Assembly: GCA_942492055.1 (NCBI GenBank)
Contig: CALODP010000025.1
Location: 186,001-250,000, forward strand
DNA: 64,000 nt
Direction: 5' to 3'
Origin: CALODP01 sp942492055
Lineage (GTDB): Bacteria > Bacteroidota > Ignavibacteria > Ignavibacteriales > Melioribacteraceae
Shown here: positions 16,719 to 26,070 of the stretch, piece after piece
Position numbering within the stretch: position 1 is the first letter of the stretch
Layout of the letters: every line of letters begins with the position of its first letter
The notes under the pieces: model-generated
The model's database searches: none
Told to the model about the DNA's origin: nothing
The model's input: the letters and a program-made list of their open reading frames with translations, nothing else
Made by a program: the position numbers and the translations under genes

Positions 16719-18785
16719 ATGGAGATAATCATCTACGCTATTCCTGTTATTGGCCTTATGGCCCTTTTATTCTCGTTGCACAAAAGTAGTTGGATTAATA
16801 AACAGAGTGTCGGTACCGATAAGATGGCGGAAATATCGGCAAACATTAAGGATGGTGCTATAGCTTTTTTAAGTACCGAGTATAAAGTCCTTTCGATCTT
16901 TGTTGTCGCGGTAGCCTTAATTTTAGCATTCGCTAATTACGGGAAAGAAGAATCGTCATGGTTAATTGCCGTTTCCTTTTTCGTTGGTGCTCTTTGTTCT
17001 GCTCTGGCGGGATACTTGGGAATGATTGCTGCTACCAAGTCAAATGTTCGTACAACTAATGCCGCAAGACAAGGTTTGGGCCCCGCGCTGAAAATAGCAT
17101 TTTCCGGTGGCGCGATCATGGGTATGAATGTTGTTGGTTTAGCAGTACTTGGCTTAAGCATACTCTTTATTGTATATTCCAATCTTGGTTGGGATATTTA
17201 CAAAGTAATAAATGTTCTTTCCGGTTTTTCATTAGGAGCTTCTTCAATAGCTCTCTTTGCCAGGGTAGGCGGTGGAATTTATACAAAGGCCGCTGATGTT
17301 GGGGCTGATTTGGCCGGAAAAGTATACGAGGGAATTCCCGAAGATGATCCTCGTAATCCCGCTACAATAGCGGATAATGTTGGTGATAATGTTGGTGACG
17401 TTGCCGGAATGGGAGCCGATCTTTTTGAGTCGTATATCGGCGCAATCGTAGGAACAATGGTTCTCGGAGCTGCTTTTACCGGTGTATTTGAGCCCGGTGG
17501 AAAACTAGCCGCTGTTCTGCTTCCTTTGGCTTTGGCCGGAGCCGGAATTCTTCTATCGATTCTGGGTACATTTTTCGTACGCGTCAAAGAAGGAGGAAAT
17601 CCACAACGAGCGTTGAATATCGGAGAGTTCGGAGCTACCGGATTGATGATCATCGCAGCATATTTTATTATAAAGGCTCTATTACCCGAGACATGGGTGA
17701 TGGATAATTTTACTTATTCTAGTAACGGAGTATTCTTCGCTACGCTTATAGGTTTGGCTGCCGGTACTATGATCGGGTTAGTAACCGAGTATTATACCGG
17801 AACAGATAATAACCCTGTTAAAAACATTGCCAGTCAGTCAATTACAGGAGCCGCGACAAATATCATCGCCGGAATGGGTGTAGGGATGATGTCAACCGGA
17901 ATTCCGATATTGATTATAGCATTTGGGATTATCGGAGCGTTTTCTTTGGCAAATCTTTACGGAATTGCTATAGCAGCTTTGGGAATGCTTTCAACCACAG
18001 GTATTCAATTAGCCGTAGACGCCTACGGACCTATTTCCGACAATGCCGGCGGAATTGCTGAGATGGCTGAGTTACCGAAAGAGGTAAGAGAAAGAACTGA
18101 TAAATTAGATGCCGTAGGAAATACAACAGCTGCCATAGGAAAAGGTTTTGCTATTGGCTCAGCTGCGTTGACTGCTTTGGCACTTTTCTCGGCATATATG
18201 CATCAGGCAAATATAAAAGTAATCGATTTGGCGAATCCGGTTATCATGGGTGGCTTGTTCATCGGAGCGATGTTGCCATTTGTTTTTAGCGCAATGGCAA
18301 TGGGAGCCGTGGGAAGGGCAGCCAAAGAAATGATAATAGAGGTTGGTCGTCAATTCAGAGAAATTTCCGGACTTAGAGAAGGGACCGCAAAAGCGGAGTA
18401 TTCCAAATGTGTTGAAATTTCAACAAGGGCTGCCATAAGGGAAATGGTACTTCCCGGTTTAATGGCGGTTTCGGTTCCGGTAATTATCGGATTTATAAGC
18501 AAGGAAATGTTAGCTGGCGCATTGGCCGGCGTTACAACCAGCGGTGTTTTAATGGCTATTTTTCAGTCAAATGCCGGTGGCGCATGGGATAATGCGAAGA
18601 AATTAATTGAGAGTGATATAGAAATCGACGGATATAGATACGGTAAAGGTTCCGAAGCTCATAAGGCTTCAGTAGTTGGAGATACCGTGGGAGATCCGTT
18701 GAAAGATACTTCGGGTCCATCAATAAATATTTTGATAAAGCTGATGTCAGTAGTATCTTTAGTTATTGCGCCGCTTATTAAATAA
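16719..18785 (+). CDS. hppA: membrane-bound cation-translocating pyrophosphatase
   Basis: Integral membrane pyrophosphatase, 688 residues with about 16 membrane helices, that couples PPi hydrolysis to H+ or Na+ export. The substrate site contains DVGADLAGKVYEGIPEDDPR and ADNVGDNVGDVAGMGADLFE, and a further conserved loop is GDTVGDPLKDTSGPSINI. The segment GNTTAAIGKGFAIGS has Ala where K+-independent enzymes have Lys, which by known family rules indicates the K+-dependent class. Whether it pumps protons or sodium cannot be decided here. Confidence 0.96.
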   Translation: MEIIIYAIPVIGLMALLFSLHKSSWINKQSVGTDKMAEISANIKDGAIAFLSTEYKVLSIFVVAVALILAFANYGKEESSWLIAVSFFVGALCSALAGYLGMIAATKSNVRTTNAARQGLGPALKIAFSGGAIMGMNVVGLAVLGLSILFIVYSNLGWDIYKVINVLSGFSLGASSIALFARVGGGIYTKAADVGADLAGKVYEGIPEDDPRNPATIADNVGDNVGDVAGMGADLFESYIGAIVGTMVLGAAFTGVFEPGGKLAAVLLPLALAGAGILLSILGTFFVRVKEGGNPQRALNIGEFGATGLMIIAAYFIIKALLPETWVMDNFTYSSNGVFFATLIGLAAGTMIGLVTEYYTGTDNNPVKNIASQSITGAATNIIAGMGVGMMSTGIPILIIAFGIIGAFSLANLYGIAIAALGMLSTTGIQLAVDAYGPISDNAGGIAEMAELPKEVRERTDKLDAVGNTTAAIGKGFAIGSAALTALALFSAYMHQANIKVIDLANPVIMGGLFIGAMLPFVFSAMAMGAVGRAAKEMIIEVGRQFREISGLREGTAKAEYSKCVEISTRAAIREMVLPGLMAVSVPVIIGFISKEMLAGALAGVTTSGVLMAIFQSNAGGAWDNAKKLIESDIEIDGYRYGKGSEAHKASVVGDTVGDPLKDTSGPSINILIKLMSVVSLVIAPLIK

Positions 18786-18805
18786 TTATATATTTAAAAG
18801 CTGTT

Positions 18806-18833
18806 TTGTGAAACCCTGCTCCGGAGATAGAAT
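18806..18833 (+). promoter_or_regulatory. candidate promoter of the rpsF operon
   Basis: TTGTGA at 18806-18811 and TAGAAT at 18828-18833, 16 bases apart. The region overlaps a CCCTG...CAGGG hairpin that could instead be leader RNA, so both readings cannot be right. Confidence 0.35.
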
Positions 18834-18843
18834 ATTTCCAGGG
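18814..18843 (+). promoter_or_regulatory. possible S6:S18-binding leader hairpin
   Basis: CCCTG (18814-18818) can pair with CAGGG (18839-18843) and the enclosed strand carries CTCCGGAG. Leaders of rpsF in many bacteria contain a stem with a CCG bulge bound by S6:S18. The match is suggestive only. Confidence 0.25.
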
Positions 18844-18882
18844 CCAAATTAATTAAATAAAAGACCATAGGGAGGTTATGAT

Positions 18883-19299
18883 ATGAAAACCAATCATTAT
18901 GAGAGTGTTGTAATCCTCAACGCTGCGTTGGAAGATGAGCAAATTGGTGCTATCTTGAAACGCATTGAGGACACAATTACAACTAACGGTGGAGAAATTA
19001 CCGACGTTGAGAAATGGGGAAGAAAGCGATTAGCTTATCCAATCCAGAAATCCAAAAGTGGATTCTATACTGTATTTCGTTTTACAGCACCACGCGATTT
19101 GATCGCTACACTGGAAAGAGCATACAGACTGGATGAAACAGTTATTCGATATTTGACTATCGTTTTGGATAAGGACGCTTTGGCCCACATCGATAAAGTT
19201 AAATCTGATAAAGCTAATCAGGCTGATGCTACAACCACAACAGAAGCTGATAGCCAAGATGAGGCGAAAGAACCAAAAAATAACGAAAACAATGAATAA
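18883..19299 (+). CDS. rpsF: 30S ribosomal protein S6
   Basis: S6, 138 residues, binds S18 on the platform of the 30S subunit. The S6 fold is clear from HYESVVILNAALEDEQI, then GGEITDVEKWGRKRLAYPIQKSKSGFYTVFRF, and DETVIRYLTIVLD. The tail after residue 105 is acidic and low complexity (Asp, Glu, Asn, Thr). A strong GGGAGG lies upstream of the ATG. It heads rpsF-ssb-rpsR-rplI. Confidence 0.96.
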   Translation: MKTNHYESVVILNAALEDEQIGAILKRIEDTITTNGGEITDVEKWGRKRLAYPIQKSKSGFYTVFRFTAPRDLIATLERAYRLDETVIRYLTIVLDKDALAHIDKVKSDKANQADATTTTEADSQDEAKEPKNNENNE

Positions 19300-19333
19300 C
19301 TAATTCATTTTTAGTTAGTATGGAGGACTAGAC

Positions 19334-19807
19334 ATGGCTGAATTGAAAATGCCTGAATTAAACAGTGTAATCGTCGCAGGTAATTTAACAAAGGATCCGG
19401 TTTTTAGAGAAACATCAAATGGTACCCCTGTTGTTAATTTTCACATTGCTGCTAACAGGAGATACAAAGATAGCTCCAATCAGTGGCAAGAAGATGTATG
19501 TTACGTTGGAGTCGTAGCATGGAATAAGCTTGCTGATAGCTGTAAGGACAGGTTGCTTAAGGGAAGTGCTGTTTTGATCGATGGTGAATTACAGAGCAGA
19601 ACTTTTAAAACTGATGATGGTAGAAACAGAACTATCGTTGAAATTAAAGCAAAAAGAATACAATTTCTCAACAAAATCGGTAAATCAAGTGGAGATGATT
19701 TGGATATTGCTGATGAGAATGAGGATAATGAAGAAGCTTTGAGTTACGAAGAAAATTCATTTGATAAGTTCTTGACTGATGAAGAATCGAGCTTGATAAA
19801 CGATTAA
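19334..19807 (+). CDS. ssb: single-stranded DNA-binding protein
   Basis: SSB, 157 residues, coats single-stranded DNA in replication and repair. The OB fold spans about residues 8-115 (NSVIVAGNLTKDPVFRETSNG, VNFHIAANRRY, FLNKIG). The remaining tail is acidic. The tail ends KFLTDEESSLIND and lacks the usual DDDIPF-like tip that recruits partner proteins. The frame ends cleanly before rpsR, so no frameshift is evident. The rpsF-ssb-rpsR order is the standard one. Confidence 0.95.
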   Translation: MAELKMPELNSVIVAGNLTKDPVFRETSNGTPVVNFHIAANRRYKDSSNQWQEDVCYVGVVAWNKLADSCKDRLLKGSAVLIDGELQSRTFKTDDGRNRTIVEIKAKRIQFLNKIGKSSGDDLDIADENEDNEEALSYEENSFDKFLTDEESSLIND

Positions 19808-19824
19808 TAAGAATCGAGGAAAAG

Positions 19825-20034
19825 ATGAAAGGTAGAAAAGTTAGAAGAGTCATAGAAGACTTTATAGACTATAAAGACGCTAAAAAACTTCAGAAATTTG
19901 TTACTGATCAGGGGAAAATTATCCCTAGAAGAATTACTGGTCTTAGCGCAAAGCAACACAGAGAGTTAGTTAGAGCAATCAAAAGAGCAAGGCAAATAGC
20001 AATAATGCCTTACATTTCTGAAGCGGTTAAATAA
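19825..20034 (+). CDS. rpsR: 30S ribosomal protein S18
   Basis: S18, 69 residues, with the typical core FIDYKDAKKLQKFVTDQGKI and PRRITGLSAKQHRELVRAIK, ending in ARQIAIMPY. It partners S6 in the 30S platform. It has no zinc-binding cysteines. It lies 17 bases after ssb, with GAGGAAAAG before the start, and 11 bases before rplI. Confidence 0.96.
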   Translation: MKGRKVRRVIEDFIDYKDAKKLQKFVTDQGKIIPRRITGLSAKQHRELVRAIKRARQIAIMPYISEAVK

Positions 20035-20045
20035 GGAGTGTAACG

Positions 20046-20489
20046 ATGAAAGTAATATTGAGAAAAAACTTTGAACAGTTAGGTAAGATTGGTGATCTAG
20101 TGGAAGTGAAAAACGGTTTTGCCAATAACTTCTTAATCCCAAGACAAATTGCGTATCCCGCTATGGAAGGGAATATCAGAGCTCTTGAAGAAGAAAAAAA
20201 ACTTCTTGCTAAAAAAGAAGCTAGAGAGCTTGAAGTCGCTCAGAACCTTAGCTCGGAATTGGAAAAAGTTTCTGTTTCAATTCCTGTGAAAGTCGGCGAA
20301 GAAGATAAACTTTTCGGCGCAGTCACTACTCAGATGATTGCCGATGCTATCAAAGAGAAAGGTTTCGAAATCGACAAGAGAAAAATCGAAATCGAAGAGC
20401 CAATAAAATCTCTGGGTATTTACAGTGTTAAAGTTAAGCTTCATCCTGAAGTTTCTTGCGCGGTAAAAACCTGGATTGTTAGAGAATAG
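20046..20489 (+). CDS. rplI: 50S ribosomal protein L9
   Basis: L9, 147 residues. The N-terminal rRNA-binding domain reads KVILRKNFEQLGKIGDLVEV followed by KNGFANNFLIPRQIA. A long connecting helix rich in Glu and Lys follows, then the C-terminal domain with GEEDKLFGAVTTQMIADAI. Length is normal. It is the last gene of the rpsF operon and is followed by a strong terminator. Confidence 0.96.
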   Translation: MKVILRKNFEQLGKIGDLVEVKNGFANNFLIPRQIAYPAMEGNIRALEEEKKLLAKKEARELEVAQNLSSELEKVSVSIPVKVGEEDKLFGAVTTQMIADAIKEKGFEIDKRKIEIEEPIKSLGIYSVKVKLHPEVSCAVKTWIVRE

Positions 20490-20505
20490 TTACTTCTTAT
20501 AATAT

Positions 20506-20530
20506 AGCCGGCTTTTGCCGGCTTTTTTAT
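20506..20530 (+). terminator. intrinsic terminator of rpsF-rplI
   Basis: AGCCGGC (20506-20512), TTTT loop, GCCGGCT (20517-20523), followed by a run of T. Perfect 7-bp GC-rich stem. Confidence 0.92.
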
Positions 20531-20595
20531 TTTTAAATTTTCGCTCCTACTCTGTATTTATGGCGGGTTCATGCACTTCTTAGTCGTTATCGCAA

Positions 20596-20624
20596 TTGAC
20601 TTTTTAGAACCGTCTGGATATATT
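20596..20624 (+). promoter_or_regulatory. sigma70-type promoter of secDF
   Basis: TTGACT (20596-20601), 17-base spacer, TATATT (20619-20624), 53 bases before the secD ATG. Confidence 0.78.
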
Positions 20625-20677
20625 GTACGACTGAATTTAAATAAACCAATCATCAATCACTAATATTCAAGAAGTAT

Positions 20678-22564
20678 ATGAAAGAGTTTAGATTTAGAAT
20701 TGCTGTAATAGTCGGTGTACTCGCCTTGAGTATTTTCTTACTATGGCCTACTTATGCTGATTACGTAACAAACCAAGAGATTGCAGAAGAAATTTCGGTA
20801 GTCAGAGATAGTATTAAAAACGCAAACCCTCAAATTAGTGATTCCGAACTTGAAAAAGTTCTCGAATTAAAGGAAGAAACAATTAGAGTTTCAGATCCTT
20901 CAATTCGCGAGAATAGAGAAAAACGTGTTAAGCTCGGTCTCGATCTTCAAGGTGGTATGTACCTCGTAATGGAAGTTAATACCGCAAAATTGATCGAAAA
21001 AATCGCTAAAAATCCTGATGATGATTTCAAAGCTATCTTGAAGGAAGCTGAGAAAGAATCCAAATTAACTGATGAAAATCTTGTTACTCTTTTAGCTGAA
21101 AAAATATCCGCTAAAGGAAAAAGACTTAGCAGATATTTCGGAACCATCAGGGACGAAGATAGCGAGATTATTTCCAAGCTCGAAAAACAGGAAGCAGACG
21201 CTGTTACCAGAGCGATCGAGATTATCAGTAATAGAGTTAACCAATACGGTGTTTCCGAGCCTTCTATTCAACAACAAGGTTCAAGAAGAATCATCGTTGA
21301 GCTTCCGGGCATAGCTAAAGAGGAAGAAGCCAAGAGACTCCTTCAGGGGACTGCTTTGTTAGAGTTCAAATTTGTTAAAGAATCTGATTTTACCGTGCCA
21401 ATTCTTACAAGAATTGACGAAGTAGTTGCTACTGTTCTTAACGGTCCGAAAGCCGAAGAAGAAAAAACAGACTCTTTGCAAGAGGAAATGACAGCTGAAA
21501 AGTTTGCTAAGGATCATCCGTTTTTCGCAATTGCCCAGGTAAATCCACAATCTCCATTTGCTGACGCTTTTGTTAAGGAAACTGACAAAGCTAAGGTAAT
21601 GAGCTATTTGAATATGCCTGAAGTTAAAAATGTTGTTCCGGATAATGTTGAGTTTGTTTTCAGTGCGAAGCCTGAAGCTATTCAGGATGGAATTAACTTC
21701 TTCAAGTTATATCTTGTAAACAAAGTACCGGAATTAACCGGTGAAGTAATTGTTGACGCTTCCGCAAATATTGATCCATCGACAACCGAACCGGTTGTAT
21801 ATATGTCCATGAACCGAGAAGGTTCTAAGGAATGGGCAAGAATTACAGGAGCTAATATTAAGAAACGTTGTGCTATTATTTTGGATAACGCTATCTATTC
21901 CGCTCCAACAATTCAGAATAAAATTCCTGGGGGTAGATCAAGTATTACAGGTATGGCTGATATGGCCGAAGCCAAATTGCTTTCTATCGTTCTTAAGGCC
22001 GGTGCGCTTCCAGCCCCAGTCGATATTATCGAAGAAAGAACTGTCGGACCATCTTTGGGTCAAGACTCAATCAATCAGGGATTCAATTCAACCATTATTG
22101 GTTTCTTAGTTGTTGCTCTCTTTATGATTGTTTACTACAAAAAGGTTGGTACCGTAGCTGACTTAGGTTTGTTCTTTACTTTGATATTCTTGATGGGTAT
22201 TTTAGCCGGGTTCCAGGCTACTTTGACTTTACCTGGTATCGCGGGTATCTTGCTTACCATCGGTATGGCCGTTGACGCTAACGTTCTTATATATGAGAGA
22301 ATCAGGGAAGAATTATCAACCGGTAAGACTGTTAAAGCCGCCATTCAGAGTGGTTTTGCGCAATCTTATTCGGCTATCCTTGACTCAAACATCACTACTT
22401 TCTTTACCGGTATTATTCTTTACCAATTCGGTAGTGGTCCTGTTCAAGGTTTTGCTCTTACTCTCATGATAGGTATTATTTGCAGTTTGTTTGCTGCATT
22501 GGTACTTACAAAACTCGTACTAGAGATGATGTCGGCTAACGGTAATAAAATTAACATTGGATAA
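20678..22564 (+). CDS. secD: protein translocase subunit SecD
   Basis: SecD, 628 residues, works with SecF in the inner membrane to pull exported proteins outward using the proton gradient. One N-terminal helix (about residues 7-25) is followed by a large periplasmic region with the SecD signature RVKLGLDLQGGMYLVMEV and IISNRVNQYGVSEPSIQQQG. Five further helices after about residue 455 contain GMAVDANVLIYERIREEL. The gene has its own promoter and precedes secF by 29 bases. Confidence 0.97.
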   Translation: MKEFRFRIAVIVGVLALSIFLLWPTYADYVTNQEIAEEISVVRDSIKNANPQISDSELEKVLELKEETIRVSDPSIRENREKRVKLGLDLQGGMYLVMEVNTAKLIEKIAKNPDDDFKAILKEAEKESKLTDENLVTLLAEKISAKGKRLSRYFGTIRDEDSEIISKLEKQEADAVTRAIEIISNRVNQYGVSEPSIQQQGSRRIIVELPGIAKEEEAKRLLQGTALLEFKFVKESDFTVPILTRIDEVVATVLNGPKAEEEKTDSLQEEMTAEKFAKDHPFFAIAQVNPQSPFADAFVKETDKAKVMSYLNMPEVKNVVPDNVEFVFSAKPEAIQDGINFFKLYLVNKVPELTGEVIVDASANIDPSTTEPVVYMSMNREGSKEWARITGANIKKRCAIILDNAIYSAPTIQNKIPGGRSSITGMADMAEAKLLSIVLKAGALPAPVDIIEERTVGPSLGQDSINQGFNSTIIGFLVVALFMIVYYKKVGTVADLGLFFTLIFLMGILAGFQATLTLPGIAGILLTIGMAVDANVLIYERIREELSTGKTVKAAIQSGFAQSYSAILDSNITTFFTGIILYQFGSGPVQGFALTLMIGIICSLFAALVLTKLVLEMMSANGNKINIG

Positions 22565-22593
22565 TAACTGATTCGTAAGGAGATAGTTAATAA

Positions 22594-23724
22594 ATGCATT
22601 TATTCGAGAATCTTAATATTGACTTTCTTGGGAAAAGGAAAATTGCTTATGTAATTTCCGGTACCTTGTTATTGTTAGGTCTTATTAGCTTAGCGCTTAG
22701 AGGACTTGAGTTAGGTATTGATTTCAAAGGTGGTACAGAGATCGCCCTTGAATTTGAAAAACCTATTGATATTTCAGAGATTAGAGATCAGGTTAACGCC
22801 ATTGGTCTTGGTAATGTGGAAGTTAAAACTTTCGGTGCTGAAACAGGTGTTCTTTTGAGAACAGAACTTCAGGAAATTCCAGCTGAGATTTTCCCGAAAG
22901 TTAAAGACGCAATTGAAAAAGAAATTGATAAAGGCTCTGCTGGTGTTGCGAAAACGGTAGTAGAAACAACCCCTAAAGCTATAACTTATCAATTTGCAGA
23001 TGCAAATATTGCATCTGCAGTGGCAGATAAATTATTTAAGAACGGATTCCAAACAACTGTTACAAACGAGAGCCAAGTAATTGTTCGTGTTGGTATCGCT
23101 GACTGGTTAGAAGAAGTTTTCAGAGCCAATATGCCTGATAACAAATTCTCTTTGCAGAAAGAAGACCAGGTAGGACCGAAAATCGGTGACGAACTTAAGC
23201 AAGATTCTATCTTAGCTGTATTGCTTGCTTTGGTTGTAATCTTATTGTACTTGGGACTGCGTTTTAAATTCGTATTCGCTATGGGTGCTGTTGTGGCATT
23301 ATTCCATGACGTTATGATTACACTTGGATTGTTCTCAATGCTTTATGGTGTTATTCCGGGATTGAACCTTGAAATCACAGTAAGCGTTGTTGCGGCTTTC
23401 CTTACTCTTGTCGGTTACTCAATAAACGATACTGTGGTTGTGTTTGATAGGGTTAGAGAGAATATCAAAATTCACAAAACCGCTGAATTGGCTGATAACA
23501 TCAACAATGCGATCAACAAAACTATGAGAAGAACAATTGTAACTTCTCTTACTACTCTGTTTGTTGTTATCTCATTGTTACTTTTCGGTGGTGATGTATT
23601 GAGAGGATTCGCTTTCACAATGTTCTTCGGTATCGTTATCGGTACTTATTCTTCGATCTTTGTTGCAAGCGCCGTAGTTTACGAATACTCCAAGAAGTCA
23701 ACAAAGAAGATACAATTCAACTAA
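22594..23724 (+). CDS. secF: protein translocase subunit SecF
   Basis: SecF, 376 residues, partner of SecD. The first helix is near residues 16-35, then the SecF signature GIDFKGGTEIALEFE, a periplasmic domain, and the remaining helices after about residue 200 with GYSINDTVVVFDRVREN. It starts after AAGGAG with good spacing and is followed by a terminator. Separate secD and secF genes, not a fusion. Confidence 0.97.
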   Translation: MHLFENLNIDFLGKRKIAYVISGTLLLLGLISLALRGLELGIDFKGGTEIALEFEKPIDISEIRDQVNAIGLGNVEVKTFGAETGVLLRTELQEIPAEIFPKVKDAIEKEIDKGSAGVAKTVVETTPKAITYQFADANIASAVADKLFKNGFQTTVTNESQVIVRVGIADWLEEVFRANMPDNKFSLQKEDQVGPKIGDELKQDSILAVLLALVVILLYLGLRFKFVFAMGAVVALFHDVMITLGLFSMLYGVIPGLNLEITVSVVAAFLTLVGYSINDTVVVFDRVRENIKIHKTAELADNINNAINKTMRRTIVTSLTTLFVVISLLLFGGDVLRGFAFTMFFGIVIGTYSSIFVASAVVYEYSKKSTKKIQFN

Positions 23725-23744
23725 GAATTATAGATTTTCTTAAA

Positions 23745-23775
23745 GAAGCCGGTTCTGATGAGCCGGCTTTTTTTA
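23745..23775 (+). terminator. intrinsic terminator of secDF
   Basis: AAGCCGG (23746-23752) pairs with CCGGCTT (23763-23769) and a T-run follows. Confidence 0.9.
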
Positions 23776-23808
23776 TGTCTAAAAATAGGTAGCGTGAATC
23801 AAGCGAAA

Positions 23809-24429
23809 TTAGATTGAAAGCGCGAATAGATACTGAGCAAGAAAATATGTCCCTAATATTATTATCTCGGAAGCTAAAAATTCTTTTTTGAATTTGTTGT
23901 ATGCCAAAGCCGAATCGGAAATAATAAACAGCAGAGCTCCGAATAAAGCGAAGGAAGCTGATGAAGACTCAATAGCCAAATACCTATTAATCGCTGTGAA
24001 CCCCATTATCGAAATGATTGAAATATAAGCAATCACCGGGATTCTCAACTTTCCCAAACCATCCTCAAGAAGTCTATAAAAGAATAATCCGTATAAACTC
24101 AAAGGAATAACCAAGAGAATAGACCATTCGTCGATTCCGATTGTGAAAGCTAATGAGAAAATCAGATGACCAATGAGAAAAGATACCAACCCGTGCTTGA
24201 ATGCTTTTTCCGGAAACATCAAACAGAGATCCCCAATAAAAGAAAAGAGAAAAGCTATAATTATGAAATTACCGTATTGGGTGCTGTAATCAGTGAAGAA
24301 TAGGGCATATAAAATAATAAGCCCCATCGAAAGGGGCTTAAATATATAATATAATTTCTTAGTTGTGTACTTTCCGGAAATTGTGAGTATAGAACTGATT
24401 GCAATCAGTAATGATAGTGCTATATGCAT
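23809..24429 (-). CDS. YhhN/TMEM86-family membrane protein, putative lysoplasmalogenase
   Basis: Polytopic membrane protein, 206 residues with about eight hydrophobic helices. The family segment YYIFKPLSMGLIILYALFF near residue 28 and FLFSFIGDLCLMFPEKAFKHG near residue 80 (with the conserved GD) match the YhhN/TMEM86 family. The eukaryotic member TMEM86B is a lysoplasmalogenase, but substrates of bacterial members are mostly untested. It starts 11 bases after the transglutaminase-like gene and is probably cotranscribed with it. Confidence 0.8.
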   Translation of the reverse strand: MHIALSLLIAISSILTISGKYTTKKLYYIFKPLSMGLIILYALFFTDYSTQYGNFIIIAFLFSFIGDLCLMFPEKAFKHGLVSFLIGHLIFSLAFTIGIDEWSILLVIPLSLYGLFFYRLLEDGLGKLRIPVIAYISIISIMGFTAINRYLAIESSSASFALFGALLFIISDSALAYNKFKKEFLASEIIILGTYFLAQYLFALSI

Positions 24430-24440
24430 GTAACTCCCGT

Positions 24441-25862
24441 TTATTGAATAAATTCAACATCCATATGGTAATCCCACTTGTCAAAATACAAATTACCTCC
24501 GCGCCATTCAACTTCTCCTCTTTGAAAATCGACAGTTTCGCTTCTCGGGAATATCTTTGCAGGATAAAACGGACGAGAGAAATCGTCATTTACTATAAAA
24601 TGATAAGCGTCGTTTCCGCCGAAGAAAAACCAGTGAACATCTTCGTCATCGGATTCGGTTAAACCGAATGATTGATCAACCGGAACCCAGCCGTACCCTT
24701 CCAAATAGATTTCTCCCCAATCGTGCAAATTTGTTATTGTCGGGTAAAGCATCCATCCGCTTTGCCATTTGGCCGGAATGCCGTTGTATCTGCAAAGTGT
24801 TGTAAATGTCAAAGTCTGAATACCACAATCTCCGTGTCCTGTTGACAAACAGTAATCGGAGATGTTTTCAATTGTAGAATATTCCCTCGCGCCGGCCCAA
24901 GGAATATTATCATTTATCCATTTGTAAATCTTTTTAGCTTTCAAGTACGGATTGGTTTCGTCCCCGACAATCTTAGCCGAAAGTTCTTTTACTCTATCAG
25001 TAAAGATTATATGAGGAGCTCTTTCCGATGTATACTCTTGATAAAGCCCGGAAGATTTGTCGTAAGGTTTTACTGAAGCTACATCGATCTTTCTGTAATC
25101 GTTAAAGGAAGTTAATGTTGCTTCGAAATTGAACTTAGTCGGTTCTCCTGCTTTTGCAACCTTTTCCATATATATAGAACTGTGAGGAATATCCTTCGGA
25201 GCGATAATGTAGTTATCGCAATTAGCGCTAACTAATTTCACATCTTGCTGACGTTCTCGGGAGCGATTCGGAAATGGCATCCAACATCTCACTATTTCAC
25301 CGGTTGGAACAGCGTCAGCATCTACGGTTAAGGTATAGTTAATTTGCATCGTAACAGGCTTCACAAGGCTCTCGGATGTGTTCCTATATTCTTCTACTAC
25401 CTTAGGGAGAAACTCCTCTAAAAAGGGAGTCGGGCGATCTTTCTTGTCTCCATCAATCTCAATCTTCTTAGCTTTAGCTTCTTTGCTAATTCTGAAAAGA
25501 TTTCCGTGAGCTCGGTTGAAATATCGTTTCTCACCATCAATTATTTTGTATTCCAAAGATTGATCCTCTTCCCAATTTTTCAGATCATCCGCGGTAAGCT
25601 CGGGGTAATATTTGTGAGCATACTTAAGAATGTCATCAGAGGTTTTCTTAAAATCCATTCTGATGCGTCTCATCCTCTCTTTCGCGAAATTCAAATCATA
25701 TAATTCTGTTTCGGATAATTTTTCGGAACAAATTATCGAATTAATCATCTCGGTTGCTTTTGCGTAATTACCTTTTTCGATTTCCCGATTAACATCAGGG
25801 TAGTTGGTTTGTGCCATAAGTGATACTGAAACTAGTGATAAAATTAATAAGAGCTTTTTCAT
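24441..25862 (-). CDS. secreted transglutaminase-like domain protein
   Basis: Exported protein of 473 residues. The signal peptide is LLLILSLVSVSLMAQ (cleavage near residue 18). A helical region to about residue 170 precedes a beta domain, and a transglutaminase-like cysteine-protease fold follows. Its catalytic triad is visible: Cys346 in GHGDCGIQTL, His380 in NLHDWGEIYL and Asp396 in VPVDQSFG. Such domains may be proteases, peptidoglycan amidases or transglutaminases, and the substrate is unknown. It has no T9SS tail, so periplasmic location is likely. Confidence 0.85.
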   Translation of the reverse strand: MKKLLLILSLVSVSLMAQTNYPDVNREIEKGNYAKATEMINSIICSEKLSETELYDLNFAKERMRRIRMDFKKTSDDILKYAHKYYPELTADDLKNWEEDQSLEYKIIDGEKRYFNRAHGNLFRISKEAKAKKIEIDGDKKDRPTPFLEEFLPKVVEEYRNTSESLVKPVTMQINYTLTVDADAVPTGEIVRCWMPFPNRSRERQQDVKLVSANCDNYIIAPKDIPHSSIYMEKVAKAGEPTKFNFEATLTSFNDYRKIDVASVKPYDKSSGLYQEYTSERAPHIIFTDRVKELSAKIVGDETNPYLKAKKIYKWINDNIPWAGAREYSTIENISDYCLSTGHGDCGIQTLTFTTLCRYNGIPAKWQSGWMLYPTITNLHDWGEIYLEGYGWVPVDQSFGLTESDDEDVHWFFFGGNDAYHFIVNDDFSRPFYPAKIFPRSETVDFQRGEVEWRGGNLYFDKWDYHMDVEFIQ

Positions 25863-26070
25863 TCCGTCTCCGAATATGTAGTGAAAAGAATGGAATCAAC
25901 AATCTTTATTCCTGTTGTCGAACGGGATTAAAATTATTTCCGTAAAAATATAATTTAGATTTATATAATGCTAAAAAGATCAGCACAAATCGGTTTCTTT
26001 TCGTGAGAATTTATGTAAATTAAACCGGAAAAATAAGTAACCAACCATTTTCTAACAAAAAGGTAGTTCT

